A stretch of 64,000 nucleotides of DNA, taken from the NCBI GenBank assembly GCA_036417435.1, contig JAZAQT010000027.1, forward strand, positions 124,001 to 188,000, written 5' to 3'. Numbering within the stretch: the stretch's first letter is position 1; every line of letters begins with the position of its first letter. The notes below the pieces were generated by a model. It was given only the letters and a program-made list of their open reading frames with translations. It was not told the origin of the DNA and made no database searches. Source of the DNA: Inia geoffrensis (lineage: Eukaryota > Chordata > Mammalia > Artiodactyla > Iniidae). Shown here one piece after another: positions 10,966 through 21,387 of this stretch. A program made the translations under genes and the position numbers.

Positions 10966-12702
10966 GTGCCCGTCCAAACACATCGAGTTAGCCGCTCATT
11001 GGTTCTCCTTATTCCTGATCATCTTCTACCGAAATTGCAAAGTGTGCGAAACAAGAGGTCAAAGGCACTGACTCTCCAAGTGGGGAGAATGTTAATATGG
11101 GCTCTGGAGGGGCGAACTCGAGTCCCAGGGTTCGAAAATGGCGATGAGTTTTAGAAACTTTGCCTGATCACTTCGTGGACCATATTCTGGGTTTTCCATG
11201 CATATTTTAGCTGAAGGATAAATCCCTTAAACGTGGAGATTTGGGACCCGTGGAATGGGAACCATGCACCATTACCTCAAAGGGTCTGCATTCCCTCACC
11301 AATAGCATCAGCCCCAAGTGTCCAGCCTTATCTCTCCCACGGCTGTGGATGTAGAGGTGGTAAATCCAAGATTCCACACAAGCCCTGAAGGACTTATTTA
11401 AGAATTTCTCTCTATTTCACAGTCCTTGTGTTTTCTTTTTCAAATTTATTTTTATAAGGGGATTTAGCTTATGTACACTGCTGTGTGTATGCTGCTGTAC
11501 ACAAATGATTTTCTTATGGAGACCTATAAATGTATGGGTTTTAATTTTCTTCATAGTCAGGTATATTCCTCGGTTTTGCACACGGGGTGCTGAGTCCATG
11601 TGGTTGAGCGAGGAGGAGGTCTTGTCTAATAGATATTTGGCTTATGGAATGGTATCTGTCCTAATATCAACCTCTGGTTTTATGCAGCCTCCCCACTCTC
11701 CTTTCCCCTTAAGCAAGCGTCAGTTTCTTTTGTAAATGTGAGACTCTGTTGTGTTTTGTAATGCAGTTCACGCGTAGCCGTGTTTACGTTCCCGGTATTC
11801 GTGATACCTTATGATGTTTCTTTTTCTGTGTGACTTATTTCACTTAGAATCATCGTAACTAAATCCACTCATTATGCTGCTACTGGTCTGTTGCCATTGA
11901 TTTCATTGTTGAGTGATATTCCATTGTAGGGATGTACCACACCTTTTATATCCATTTTTCTCTTTCTGGGCTATTGAAGTTGTACCATAGTCAAGGTTCC
12001 CGTCAAGAGCGCAGCCCCAAAATTTGGTGTGGCTGTGTCTTTTTCATTTAAATTTTCCGAATCTCTGGCACCATAAGTGGAAGTGCCCTAGGCTCTCTAG
12101 CTTGGTTTTCTCTTTGTTCCAGGAAACACCATCCACTTCTCCAGAGTGGCTGTTGGCAATTTACATCCCGCCCATCAGCATAACAAGGCTGCCGGTTCTC
12201 CATGGCCTGTCCTGCCTCTCTGGATTTTACACTTTTTTTCGGAGGGCCCTTTTGATCGGTGGGAAGTGAGAGTTGCTTGTAGTGCGGATTTCCATTGCAG
12301 GCTTGCTTGGTTGGCCAAAAAGGGCGTATGCGTTTTTTCCTGAATATCTTCAGGAAAAATCGCATACGCCCTTTTTGGCCAAGTGCATCACTGTCGAACT
12401 GCTGCCTCTTTTCCTACGCTTTCAGAGCAATTCTTATCTACCCCCCGATATCTGTTTTCTGCAATTCTGCGTCGCGTTCAAGTCCTCCTCACAGCCTTCC
12501 TTCAATAAATTTTTGGATGATAGGGGTCATTTGGAACTCTGCAGCATTGTGAGTTACAGTGCCAGAAATCTCCTTTTCTCAACTCGCTTTCTTCTGAGCT
12601 CACCGCAAACCCGAAGAATTGCTTCAGGCCCTAATCTCGTTCCGGCATGGCACGCTGAGCCTTTGGTGAACTCTTCTTCCTGTAGGGAAATCAGAGTTCA
12701 AT
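10966..12702. repeat. Satellite monomer 7 (1,737 bp), transition unit
   Basis: Downstream subfamily but outside the dimer repeat. It carries TCTCTGGCACC near 12061 and AATCGCATACG in the palindrome's right arm (12311-12382), states otherwise seen in monomers 19-21, 33-36. Private GCAGCATTG and CTTCTGAGCTCACC near 12541-12605 lie just before the start of the 24.3-kb duplicated block. Confidence 0.95.
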
Positions 12703-14439
12703 GTGCCCGTCCAAACACATCGAGTTAGCCGCTCATTGGTTCTCCTTATTCCTGATCATCTTCTACCGAAATTGCAAAGTGTGCGAAACAAGAGGTCAAA
12801 GGCACTGACTCTCCAAGTGGGGAGAATGTTAATATGGCCTCTGGAACGGCGAACTCGAGTCCCAGGGTTCGAAAATGGCGATGAGTTTTAGAAACTTTGC
12901 CTGATCACTTCGTGGACCATATTCTGGGTTTTCCATGCATATTTTAGCTGAAGGATAAATCCCTTAAACGTGGAGATTTGGGACCCGTGGAATGGGAACC
13001 ATGCACCATTACCTCAAAGGGTCTGCATTCCCTCACCAATATCATCAGCCCCAAGTGTCCAGCCTTATCTCTCCCACGGCTGTGGATGTAGAGGTGGTAA
13101 ATCCAAGATTCCACACAAGCCCTGAAGGACTTATTTAAGAATTTCTCTCTATTTCACAGTCCTTGTGTTTTCTTTTTCAAATTTATTTTTATAAGGGGAT
13201 TTAGCTTATGTACACTGCTGTGTGTATGCTGCTGTACACAAATGATTTTCTTATGGAGACCTATAAATGTATGGGTTTTAATTTTCTTCATAGTCAGGTA
13301 TATTCCTCGGTTTTGAACACGGGGTGCTGAGTCCATGTGGTTGAGCGAGGAGGAGGTCTTGTCTAATATATATTTGGCTTATGGAATGGTATCTGTCCTA
13401 ATATCAACCTCTGGTTTTATGCAGCCTCCCCACTCTCCTTTCCCCTTAAGCAAGCATCAGTTTCTTTTGTAAATGTGAGACTCTGTTGTGTTTTGTAATG
13501 CAGTTCACGCGTAGCCGTGTTTACGTTCCCGGTATTCGTGATACCTTATGATGTTTCTTTTTCTGTGTGACTTATTTCACTTAGAATCATCGTAACTAAA
13601 TCCACTCATTATGCTGCTACTGGTCTGTTGCCATTGATTTCATTGTTGAGTGATATTCCATTGTAGGGATGTACCACAACTTTTATATCCATTTTTCTCT
13701 TTCTGGGCTATTGAAGTTGTACCATAGTCACGGTTCCCGTAAAGAGCGCAGCCCCAAACTTTGGTGTGGCTGTGTCTTTTTCATTTAAATTTTCCGAATC
13801 TATGGCACCATAAGTGGAAGTGCCCTAGGCTCTCTAGCTTGGTTTTCTCTTTGTTCCAGGAAACACCATCCACTTCTCCAGAGTGGCTGTTGGCAATTTA
13901 CATCCCGCCCATCTGCATAACAAGGCTGCCGGTTCTCCATGGCCTGTCCTGCCTCTCTGGATTTTACACTTTTTTTCGGAGGGCCCTTTTGATCGGTGGG
14001 AAGTGAGAGTTGCTTGTAGTGCGGATTTCCATTGCAGGCTTGCTTGGTTGGCCAAAAAGGGCGTATGCGTTTTTTCCTGAATATATTCAGGAAAAAACGC
14101 ATACGCCCTTTTTGGCGAAGTGCATCACTGTCGAACTGCTGCCTCTTTTCCTACGCGTTCAGAGCAATTCTTATCTATCCCCCAATATCTGTTTTCTGCA
14201 ATTCTGTGTCGCGTTCAAGTCCTCCTCACAGCCTTCCTTCAATAAATTTTTGGATGATAGGGTTCATTTGGAACTCTGCAGGATTGTGAGTTACAGTGCC
14301 AGAAATCTCCTTTTCTCAACTCGCTTTCTTGTGAGCTGACCGCAAACCCGAAGAATTGCTTCAGGCCCTAATCTCGTTCCGGCATGGCACGCTGAGCCTT
14401 TGGTGAACTCTTCTTCCTCTAGGGAAATCAGAGTTCAAT
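12703..14439. repeat. Satellite monomer 8 (dimer type B)
   Basis: First B-type unit. B markers are CTCTTTCTGG with CGTAAAGAG, ATCTGCATAAC, and CTATCCCCCAATATC with TGTGTCGCG. Palindrome 14048-14119 has one arm mismatch (GGCGAAG, 14117). AGTCACGGTTCC near 13727 is shared only with monomer 22. Confidence 0.95.
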
Positions 14440-14608
14440 GTGCCCGTCCAAACACATCGAGTTAGCCGCTCATTGGTTCTCCTTATTCCTGATCATCTTT
14501 TACCGAAATTGCAAAGTGTGCGAAACAAGAGGTCAAAGGCACTGACTCTCCAAGTGGGGAGAATGTTAATATGGCCTCTGGAACGGCGAACTCGAGTCCC
14601 AGGGTTCG

Positions 14609-14617
14609 AAAATGGCG
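14609..14617 (+). promoter_or_regulatory. YY1-like motif (one per monomer)
   Basis: AAAATGGCG at offset 170-178 matches the core of the YY1 consensus. It lies in the same place in essentially all monomers inspected. Nine bases are weak evidence, and nothing shows binding. In monomer 35 the site is changed to AAAATGAAG (59771-59779). Confidence 0.25.
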
Positions 14618-14904
14618 ATGAGTTTTAGAAACTTTGCCTGATCACTTCGTGGACCATATTCTGGGTTTTCCATGCATATTTTAGCTGAAGGATAAATCCC
14701 TTAAACGTGGAGATTTGGGACCCGTGGAATGGGAACCATGCACCATTACCTCAAAGGGTCTGCATTCCCTCACCAATATCATCAGCCCCAAGTGTCCAGC
14801 CTTATCTCTCCCACGGCTGTGGATGTAGAGGTGGTAAATCCAAGATTCCACACAAGCCCTGAAGGACTTATTTAAGAATTTCTCTCTATTTCACAGTCCT
14901 TGTG

Positions 14905-15784
14905 TTTTCTTTTTCAAATTTATTTTTATAAGGGGATTTAGCTTATGTACACTGCTGTGTGTATGCTGCTGTACACAAATGATTTTCTTATGGAGACCTA
15001 TAAATGTATGGGTTTTAATTTTCTTCATAGTCAGGTATATTCCTCGGTTTTGAACACGGGGTGCTGAGTCCATGTGGTTGAGCGAGGAGGAGGTCTTGTC
15101 TAATATATATTTGGCTTATGGAATGGTATCTGTCCTAATATCAACCTCTGGTTTTATGCAGCCTCCCCACTCTCCTTTCCCCTTAAGCAAGCATCAGTTT
15201 CTTTTGTAAATGTGAGACTCTGTTGTGTTTTGTAATGCAGTTCACGCGTAGCCGTGTTTACGTTCCCGGTATTCGTGATACCTTATGATGTTTCTTTTTC
15301 TGTGTGACTTATTTCACTTAGAATCATCGTAACTAAATCCACTCATTATGCTGCTACTGGTCTGTTGCCATTGATTTCATTGTTGAGTGATATTCCATTG
15401 TAGGGATGTACCACAACTTTTATATCCATTTTTCGCTTTCTGGGCTATTGAAGTTTTACCATAGTCAAGGTTCCCGTACAGAGCGCAGCCCCAAACTTTG
15501 GTGTGGCTGTGTCTTTTTCATTTAAATTTTCCGAATCTATGGCACCATAAGTGGAAGTGCCCTAGGCTCTCTAGCTTGGTTTTCTCTTTGTTCCAGGAAA
15601 CACCATCCACTTCTCCAGAGTGGCTGTTGGCAATTTACATCCCGCCCATCAGCATAACAAGGCTGCCGGTTCTCCATGGCCTGTCCTGCCTCTCTGGATT
15701 TTACACTTTTTTTCGGAGGGCCCTTTTGATCGGTGGGAAGTGAGAGTTGCTTGTAGTGCGGATTTCCATTGCAGGCTTGCTTGG
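14905..15784 (-). mobile_element. 5'-truncated LINE-1 3' end (representative copy in monomer 9)
   Basis: Read on the minus strand this follows a mammalian L1 3' end in order: ORF2 C-terminal region, a block resembling 'ATATGGAATATTA(C/T)TCAGCC' (here AATGGAATATCACTCAACAA), the 3' UTR, AATAAA (plus-strand TTTATT at 14919-14924) and an A-rich tail ending near 14905. On the plus strand, TGTGTGACTTATTTCACTTAG and GATATTCCATTGTAGGG-type segments match the antisense of the cetartiodactyl L1 3' UTR I recall. The element stops at the palindrome. The same segment lies at offset 466-1345 of every monomer. It was amplified as part of the satellite, not inserted independently each time. Confidence 0.85.
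15540..15784 (-). pseudogene. LINE-1 ORF2 C-terminal remnant (representative copy)
   Basis: Frameshifted remnant of the L1 ORF2 protein C-terminus, downstream of the reverse transcriptase and including the cysteine-rich end. One minus-strand frame gives MEIRTTSNSHFPPIKRALRKK, which matches the L1 pattern M.I.TT...H..P.....I.KK. After an A-run the reading continues in shifted frames to RGRTGHGEPAALLC (compare RGCGE.GTLLHC) and then to QPLWRSGWCFL (compare QPLWKS.W.FL). Keeping similarity across all three pieces requires at least two frameshifts and reading through a stop, so it is not functional. In B-type monomers that stop (TGA) is AGA, which creates a longer but meaningless open frame. The same remnant is present in every monomer. 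Confidence 0.8.
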
Positions 15785-15856
15785 TTGGCCAAAAAGGGCG
15801 TATGCGTTTTTTCCTGAATATATTCAGGAAAAAACGCATACGCCCTTTTTGGCCAA
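15785..15856. mobile_element. 72-bp perfect palindrome, mariner-like MITE (representative copy)
   Basis: A 36-bp arm is followed directly by its exact reverse complement with no spacer, centred on GAATA/TATTC. The outer bases with flank read GGTTGGCCAAAAAG, and the inner arm has GCGTTTTTTCC. Both are close to the termini and centre of the BTMAR1/mariner foldback elements I recall from ruminants and whales. Other copies start at 1385, 3120, 3374, 5110, 5364, 7101, 8838, 10574 and 12311, then every 1,737 bp from 14048 to 62684 (38 in total). Not all are perfect. In RNA or single-stranded DNA it would form a 36-bp hairpin. The palindrome is certain; the mariner origin is likely. Confidence 0.85.
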
Positions 15857-16176
15857 GTGCATCACTGTCGAACTGCTGCCTCTTTTCCTACGCGTTCAGA
15901 GCAATTCTTATCTACCCCCCGATATCTGTTTTCTGCAATTCTGCGTCGCGTTCAAGTCCTCCTCACAGCCTTCCTTCAATAAATCTTTGGATGATAGGGG
16001 TCATTTGGAACTCTGCAGGATTGTGAGTTACAGTGCCAGAAATCTCCTTTTCTCAACTCGCTTTCTTGTGAGCTGACCGCAAACCCGAAGAATTGCTTCA
16101 GGCCCTAATCTCGTTCCGGCATGGCTCGCTGAGCCTTTGGTGAACTCTTCTTCCTGTAGGGAAATCAGAGTTCAAT

Positions 16177-17913
16177 GTGCCCGTCCAAACACATCGAGTT
16201 AGCCGCTCATTGGTTCTCCTTATTCCTGATCATCTTCTACCGAAATTGCAAAGTGTGCGAAACAAGAGGTCAAAGGCACTGACTCTCCAAGTGGGGAGAA
16301 TGTTAATATGGCCTCTGGAGGGGCGAACTCGAGTCCCAGGGTTCGAAAATGGCGATGAGTTTTAGAAACTTTGCCTGATCACTTCGTGGACCATATTCTG
16401 GGTTTTCCATGCATATTTTAGCTGAAGGATAAATCCCTTAAACGTGGAGATTTGGGACCCGTGGAATGGGAACCATGCACCATTACCTCAAAGGGTCTGC
16501 ATTCCCTCACCAATAGCATCAGCCCCAAGTGTCCAGCCTTATCTCTCCCACGGCTGTGGATGTAGAGGTGGTAAATCCAAGATTCCACACAAGCCCTGAA
16601 GGACTTATTTAAGAATTTCTCTCTATTTCACAGTCCTTGTGTTTTCTTTTTCAAATTTATTTTTATAAGGGGATTTAGCTTATGTACACTGCTGTGTGTA
16701 TGCTGCTGTACACAAATGATTTTCTTATGGAGACCTATAAATGTATGGGTTTTAATTTTCTTCATAGTCAGGTATATTCCTCGGTTTTGAACACGGGGTG
16801 CTGAGTCCATGTGGTTGAGCGAGGAGGAGGTCTTGTCTAATATATATTTGGCTTATGGAATGGTATCTGTCCTAATATCAACCTCTGGTTTTATGCAGCC
16901 TCCCCACTCTCCTTTCCCCTTAAGCAAGCATCAGTTTCTTTTGTAAATGTGAGACTCTGTTGTGTTTTGTAATGCAGTTCACGCGTAGCCGTGTTTACGT
17001 TCCCGGTATTCGTGATACCTTATGATGTTTCTTTTTCTGTGTGACTTATTTCACTTAGAATCATCGTAACTAAATCCACTCATTATGCTGCTACTGGTCT
17101 GTTGCCATTGATTTCATTGTTGAGTGATATTCCATTGTAGGGATGTACCACAACTTTTATATCCATTTTTCTCTTTCTGGGCTATTGAAGTTGTACCATA
17201 GTCAAGGTTCCCGTAAAGAGCGCAGCCCCAAACTTTGGTGTGGCTGTGTCTTTTTCATTTAAATTTTCCGAATCTATGGCACCATAAGTGGAAGTGCCCT
17301 AGGCTCTCTAGCTTGGTTTTCTCTTTGTTCCAGGAAACACCATCCACTTCTCCAGAGTGGCTGTTGGCAATTTACATCCCGCCCATCTGCATAACAAGGC
17401 TGCCGGTTCTCCATGGCCTGTCCTGCCTCTCTGGATTTTACACTTTTTTTCGGAGGGCCCTTTTGATCGGTGGGAAGTGAGAGTTGCTTGTAGTGCGGAT
17501 TTCCATTGCAGGCTTGCTTGGTTGGCCAAAAAGGGCGTATGCGTTTTTTCCTGAATATATTCAGGAAAAAACGCATACGCCCTTTTTGGCGAAGTGCATC
17601 ACTGTCGAACTGCTGCCTCTTTTCCTACGCGTTCAGAGCAATTCTTATCTATCCCCCAATATCTGTTTTCTGCAATTCTGTGTCGCGTTCAAGTCCTCCT
17701 CACAGCCTTCCTTCAATAAATTTTTGGATGATAGGGTTCATTTGGAACTCTGCAGGATTGTGAGTTACAGTGCCAGAAATCTCCTTTTCTCAACTCGCTT
17801 TCTTGTGAGCTGACCGCAAACCCGAAGAATTGCTTCAGGCCCTAATCTCGTTCCGGCATGGCACGCTGAGCCTTTGGTGAACTCTTCTTCCTCTAGGGAA
17901 ATCAGAGTTCAAT
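16177..17913. repeat. Satellite monomer 10 (dimer type B)
   Basis: All B markers are present. Palindrome 17522-17593 has the GGCGAAG mismatch shared with monomer 8. It carries CTGGAGGGGCG near 16316, which alternates with CTGGAACGGCG along the dimer array. Confidence 0.95.
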
Positions 17914-19650
17914 GTGCCCGTCCAAACACATCGAGTTAGCCGCTCATTGGTTCTCCTTATTCCTGATCATCTTTTACCGAAATTGCAAAGTGTGCGAAAC
18001 AAGAGGTCAAAGGCACTGACTCTCCAAGTGGGGAGAATGTTAATATGGCCTCTGGAACGGCGAACTCGAGTCCCAGGGTTCGAAAATGGCGATGAGTTTT
18101 AGAAACTTTGCCTGATCACTTCGTGGACCATATTCTGGGTTTTCCATGCATATTTTAGCTGAAGGATAAATCCCTTAAACGTGGAGATTTGGGACCCGTG
18201 GAATGGGAACCATGCACCATTACCTCAAAGGGTCTGCATTCCCTCACCAATATCATCAGCCCCAAGTGTCCAGCCTTATCTCTCCCACGGCTGTGGATGT
18301 AGAGGTGGTAAATCCAAGATTCCACACAAGCCCTGAAGGACTTATTTAAGAATTTCTCTCTATTTCACAGTCCTTGTGTTTTCTTTTTCAAATTTATTTT
18401 TATAAGGGGATTTAGCTTATGTACACTGCTGTGTGTATGCTGCTGTACACAAATGATTTTCTTATGGAGACCTATAAATGTATGGGTTTTAATTTTCTTC
18501 ATAGTCAGGTATATTCCTCGGTTTTGAACACGGGGTGCTGAGTCCATGTGGTTGAGCGAGGAGGAGGTCTTGTCTAATATATATTTGGCTTATGGAATGG
18601 TATCTGTCCTAATATCAACCTCTGGTTTTATGCAGCCTCCCCACTCTCCTTTCCCCTTAAGCAAGCATCAGTTTCTTTTGTAAATGTGAGACTCTGTTGT
18701 GTTTTGTAATGCAGTTCACGCGTAGCCGTGTTTACGTTCCCGGTATTCGTGATACCTTATGATGTTTCTTTTTCTGTGTGACTTATTTCACTTAGAATCA
18801 TCGTAACTAAATCCACTCATTATGCTGCTACTGGTCTGTTGCCATTGATTTCATTGTTGAGTGATATTCCATTGTAGGGATGTACCACAACTTTTATATC
18901 CATTTTTCGCTTTCTGGGCTATTGAAGTTTTACCATAGTCAAGGTTCCCGTACAGAGCGCAGCCCCAAACTTTGGTGTGGCTGTGTCTTTTTCATTTAAA
19001 TTTTCCGAATCTATGGCACCATAAGTGGAAGTGCCCTAGGCTCTCTAGCTTGGTTTTCTCTTTGTTCCAGGAAACTACATCCACTTCTCCAGAGTGGCTG
19101 TTGGCAATTTACATCCCGCCCATCAGCATAACAAGGCTGCCGGTTCTCCATGGCCTGTCCTGCCTCTCTGGATTTTACACTTTTTTTCGGAGGGCCCTTT
19201 TGATCGGTGGGAAGTGAGAGTTGCTTGTAGTGCGGATTTCCATTGCAGGCTTGCTTGGTTGGCCAAAAAGGGCGTATGCGTTTTTTCCTGAATATATTCA
19301 GGAAAAAACGCATACGCCCTTTTTGGCCAAGTGCATCACTGTCGAACTGCTGCCTCTTTTCCTACGCGTTCAGAGCAATTCTTATCTACCCCCCGATATC
19401 TGTTTTCTGCAATTCTGCGTCGCGTTCAAGTCCTCCTCACAGCCTTCCTTCAATAAATCTTTGGATGATAGGGGTCATTTGGAACTCTGCAGGATTGTGA
19501 GTTACAGTGCCAGAAATCTCCTTTTCTCAACTCGCTTTCTTGTGAGCTGACCGCAAACCCGAAGAATTGCTTCAGGCCCTAATCTCGTTCCGGCATGGCT
19601 CGCTGAGCCTTTGGTGAACTCTTCTTCCTGTAGGGAAATCAGAGTTCAAT
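17914..19650. repeat. Satellite monomer 11 (dimer type A)
   Basis: A markers, with perfect palindrome 19259-19330. The change AAACTACATCC near 19074 (others AAACACCATCC) is shared only with monomer 25 at +24,318 and is a strong tag of the block duplication. Confidence 0.95.
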
Positions 19651-21387
19651 GTGCCCGTCCAAACACATCGAGTTAGCCGCTCATTGGTTCTCCTTATTCC
19701 TGATCATCTTCTACCGAAATTGCAAAGTGTGCGAAACAAGAGGTCAAAGGCACTGACTCTCCAAGTGGGGAGAATGTTAATATGGCCTCTGGAGGGGCGA
19801 ACTCGAGTCCCAGGGTTCGAAAATGGCGATGAGTTTTAGAAACTTTGCCTGATCACTTCGTGGACCATATTCTGGGTTTTCCATGCATATTTTAGCTGAA
19901 GGATAAATCCCTTAAACGTGGAGATTTGGGACCCGTGGAATGGGAACCATGCACCATTACCTCAAAGGGTCTGCATTCCCTCACCAATATCATCAGCCCC
20001 AAGTGTCCAGCCTTATCTCTCCCACGGCTGTGGATGTAGAGGTGGTAAATCCAAGATTCCACACAAGCCCTGAAGGACTTATTTAAGAATTTCTCTCTAT
20101 TTCACAGTCCTTGTGTTTTCTTTTTCAAATTTATTTTTATAAGGGGATTTAGCTTATGTACACTGCTGTGTGTATGCTGCTGTACACAAATGATTTTCTT
20201 ATGGAGACCTATAAATGTATGGGTTTTAATTTTCTTCATAGTCAGGTATATTCCTCGGTTTTGAACACGGGGTGCTGAGTCCATGTGGTTGAGCGAGGAG
20301 GAGGTCTTGTCTAATATATATTTGGCTTATGGAATGGTATCTGTCCTAATATCAACCTCTGGTTTTATGCAGCCTCCCCACTCTCCTTTCCCCTTAAGCA
20401 AGCATCAGTTTCTTTTGTAAATGTGAGACTCTGTTGTGTTTTGTAATGCAGTTCACGCGTAGCCGTGTTTACGTTCCCGGTATTCGTGATACCTTATGAT
20501 GTTTCTTTTTCTGTGTGACTTATTTCACTTAGAATCATCGTAACTAAATCCACTCATTATGCTGCTACTGGTCTGTTGCCATTGATTTCATTGTTGAGTG
20601 ATATTCCATTGTAGGGATGTACCACAACTTTTATATCCATTTTTCTCTTTCTGGGCTATTGAAGTTGTACCATAGTCAAGGTTCCCGTAAAGAGCGCAGC
20701 CCCAAACTTTGGTGTGGCTGTGTCTTTTTCATTTAAATTTTCCGAATCTATGGCACCATAAGTGGAAGTGCCCTAGGCTCTCTAGCTTGGTTTTCTCTTT
20801 GTTCCAGGAAACACCATCCACTTCTCCAGAGTGGCTGTTGGCAATTTACATCCCGCCCATCTGCATAACAAGGCTGCCGGTTCTCCATGGCCTGTCCTGC
20901 CTCTCTGGATTTTACACTTTTTTTCGGAGGGCCCTTTTGATCGGTGGGAAGTGAGAGTTGCTTGTAGTGCGGATTTCCATTGCAGGCTTGCTTGGTTGGC
21001 CAAAAAGGGCGTATGCGTTTTTTCCTGAATATATTCAGGAAAAAACGCATACGCCCTTTTTGGCCAAGTGCATCACTGTCGAACTGCTGCCTCTTTTCCT
21101 ACGCGTTCAGAGCAATTCTTATCTATCCCCCAATATCTGTTTTCTGCAATTCTGTGTCACGTTCAAGTCCTCCTCACAGCCTTCCTTCAATAAATTTTTG
21201 GATGATAGGGCTCATTTGGAACTCTGCAGGATTGTGAGTTACAGTGCCAGAAATCTCCTTTTCTCAACTCGCTTTCTTGTGAGCTGACCGCAAACCCGAA
21301 GAATTGCTTCAGGCCCTAATCTCGTTCCGGCATGGCACGCTGAGCCTTTGGTGAACTCTTCTTCCTGTAGGGAAATCAGAGTTCAAT
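19651..21387. repeat. Satellite monomer 12 (dimer type B)
   Basis: B markers, with perfect palindrome 20996-21067 (the GGCGAAG mismatch of monomers 8 and 10 is absent). GTGTCACGTT (21159) is shared with monomer 26. AATATCATC at 19990 differs from the AATAGCATC of its counterpart at 44308. Confidence 0.95.

Larger units (their letters stand above)
14440..16176. repeat. Satellite monomer 9 (dimer type A), reference monomer
   Basis: First A-type unit. A markers are CGCTTTCTGG with CGTACAGAG, ATCAGCATAAC, and CTACCCCCCGATATC with TGCGTCGCG. It has the full, perfect 72-bp palindrome at 15785-15856, so I use it for detailed sub-features. Private-group changes are TTTTACCG near 14499 and AATAAATCTTTGG near 15978, shared with monomers 11, 23 and 25 in part. 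Confidence 0.95.

Noticed and set aside
12273..12728. Longest plus-strand open frame (151 codons) in monomer 7, and the recurring 109- and 85-codon frames
   Set aside because: They run through the MITE palindrome and L1 antisense sequence. Their ends shift with random point changes (here loss of a stop near 12599), and their length is not conserved between monomers. No start context, splice structure or protein family supports them.
14130..14440. CRISPR-like or short-repeat array suggested by the regular palindromes
   Set aside because: The spacing is 1,737 bp with repeated, not unique, intervening DNA, and the content is mammalian L1 and MITE sequence.
14600..14612. GGTTCGAA as a Pol III B box or tRNA T-loop
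   Set aside because: The bases after GGTTCGAA are AAT rather than the expected CC, the flanks do not form a T stem, and no A box or anticodon arm is visible upstream.
14998..15010. CCTATAAATG as a TATA box
   Set aside because: It lies within antisense L1 3' UTR, and there is no supporting initiator, CpG-rich promoter or transcript evidence.
15050..15066. CENP-B box near GAACACGGGG
   Set aside because: Only the A and CGGG positions fit; the TTCG half is absent. No other monomer position matched the consensus.
15537..15839. Minus-strand 100-codon frame as a real gene
   Set aside because: Its C-terminal half resembles L1 ORF2, but its first ~20 codons are the MITE palindrome and the L1 similarity changes frame inside it. 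It is a remnant, recorded as a pseudogene.
16628..16810. Highly conserved 60-codon minus-strand frame repeated in nearly every monomer
   Set aside because: It is the antisense reading of the L1 3' UTR region; its lysine-rich end is the A-rich L1 tail. Conservation reflects array homogenisation, not protein constraint.
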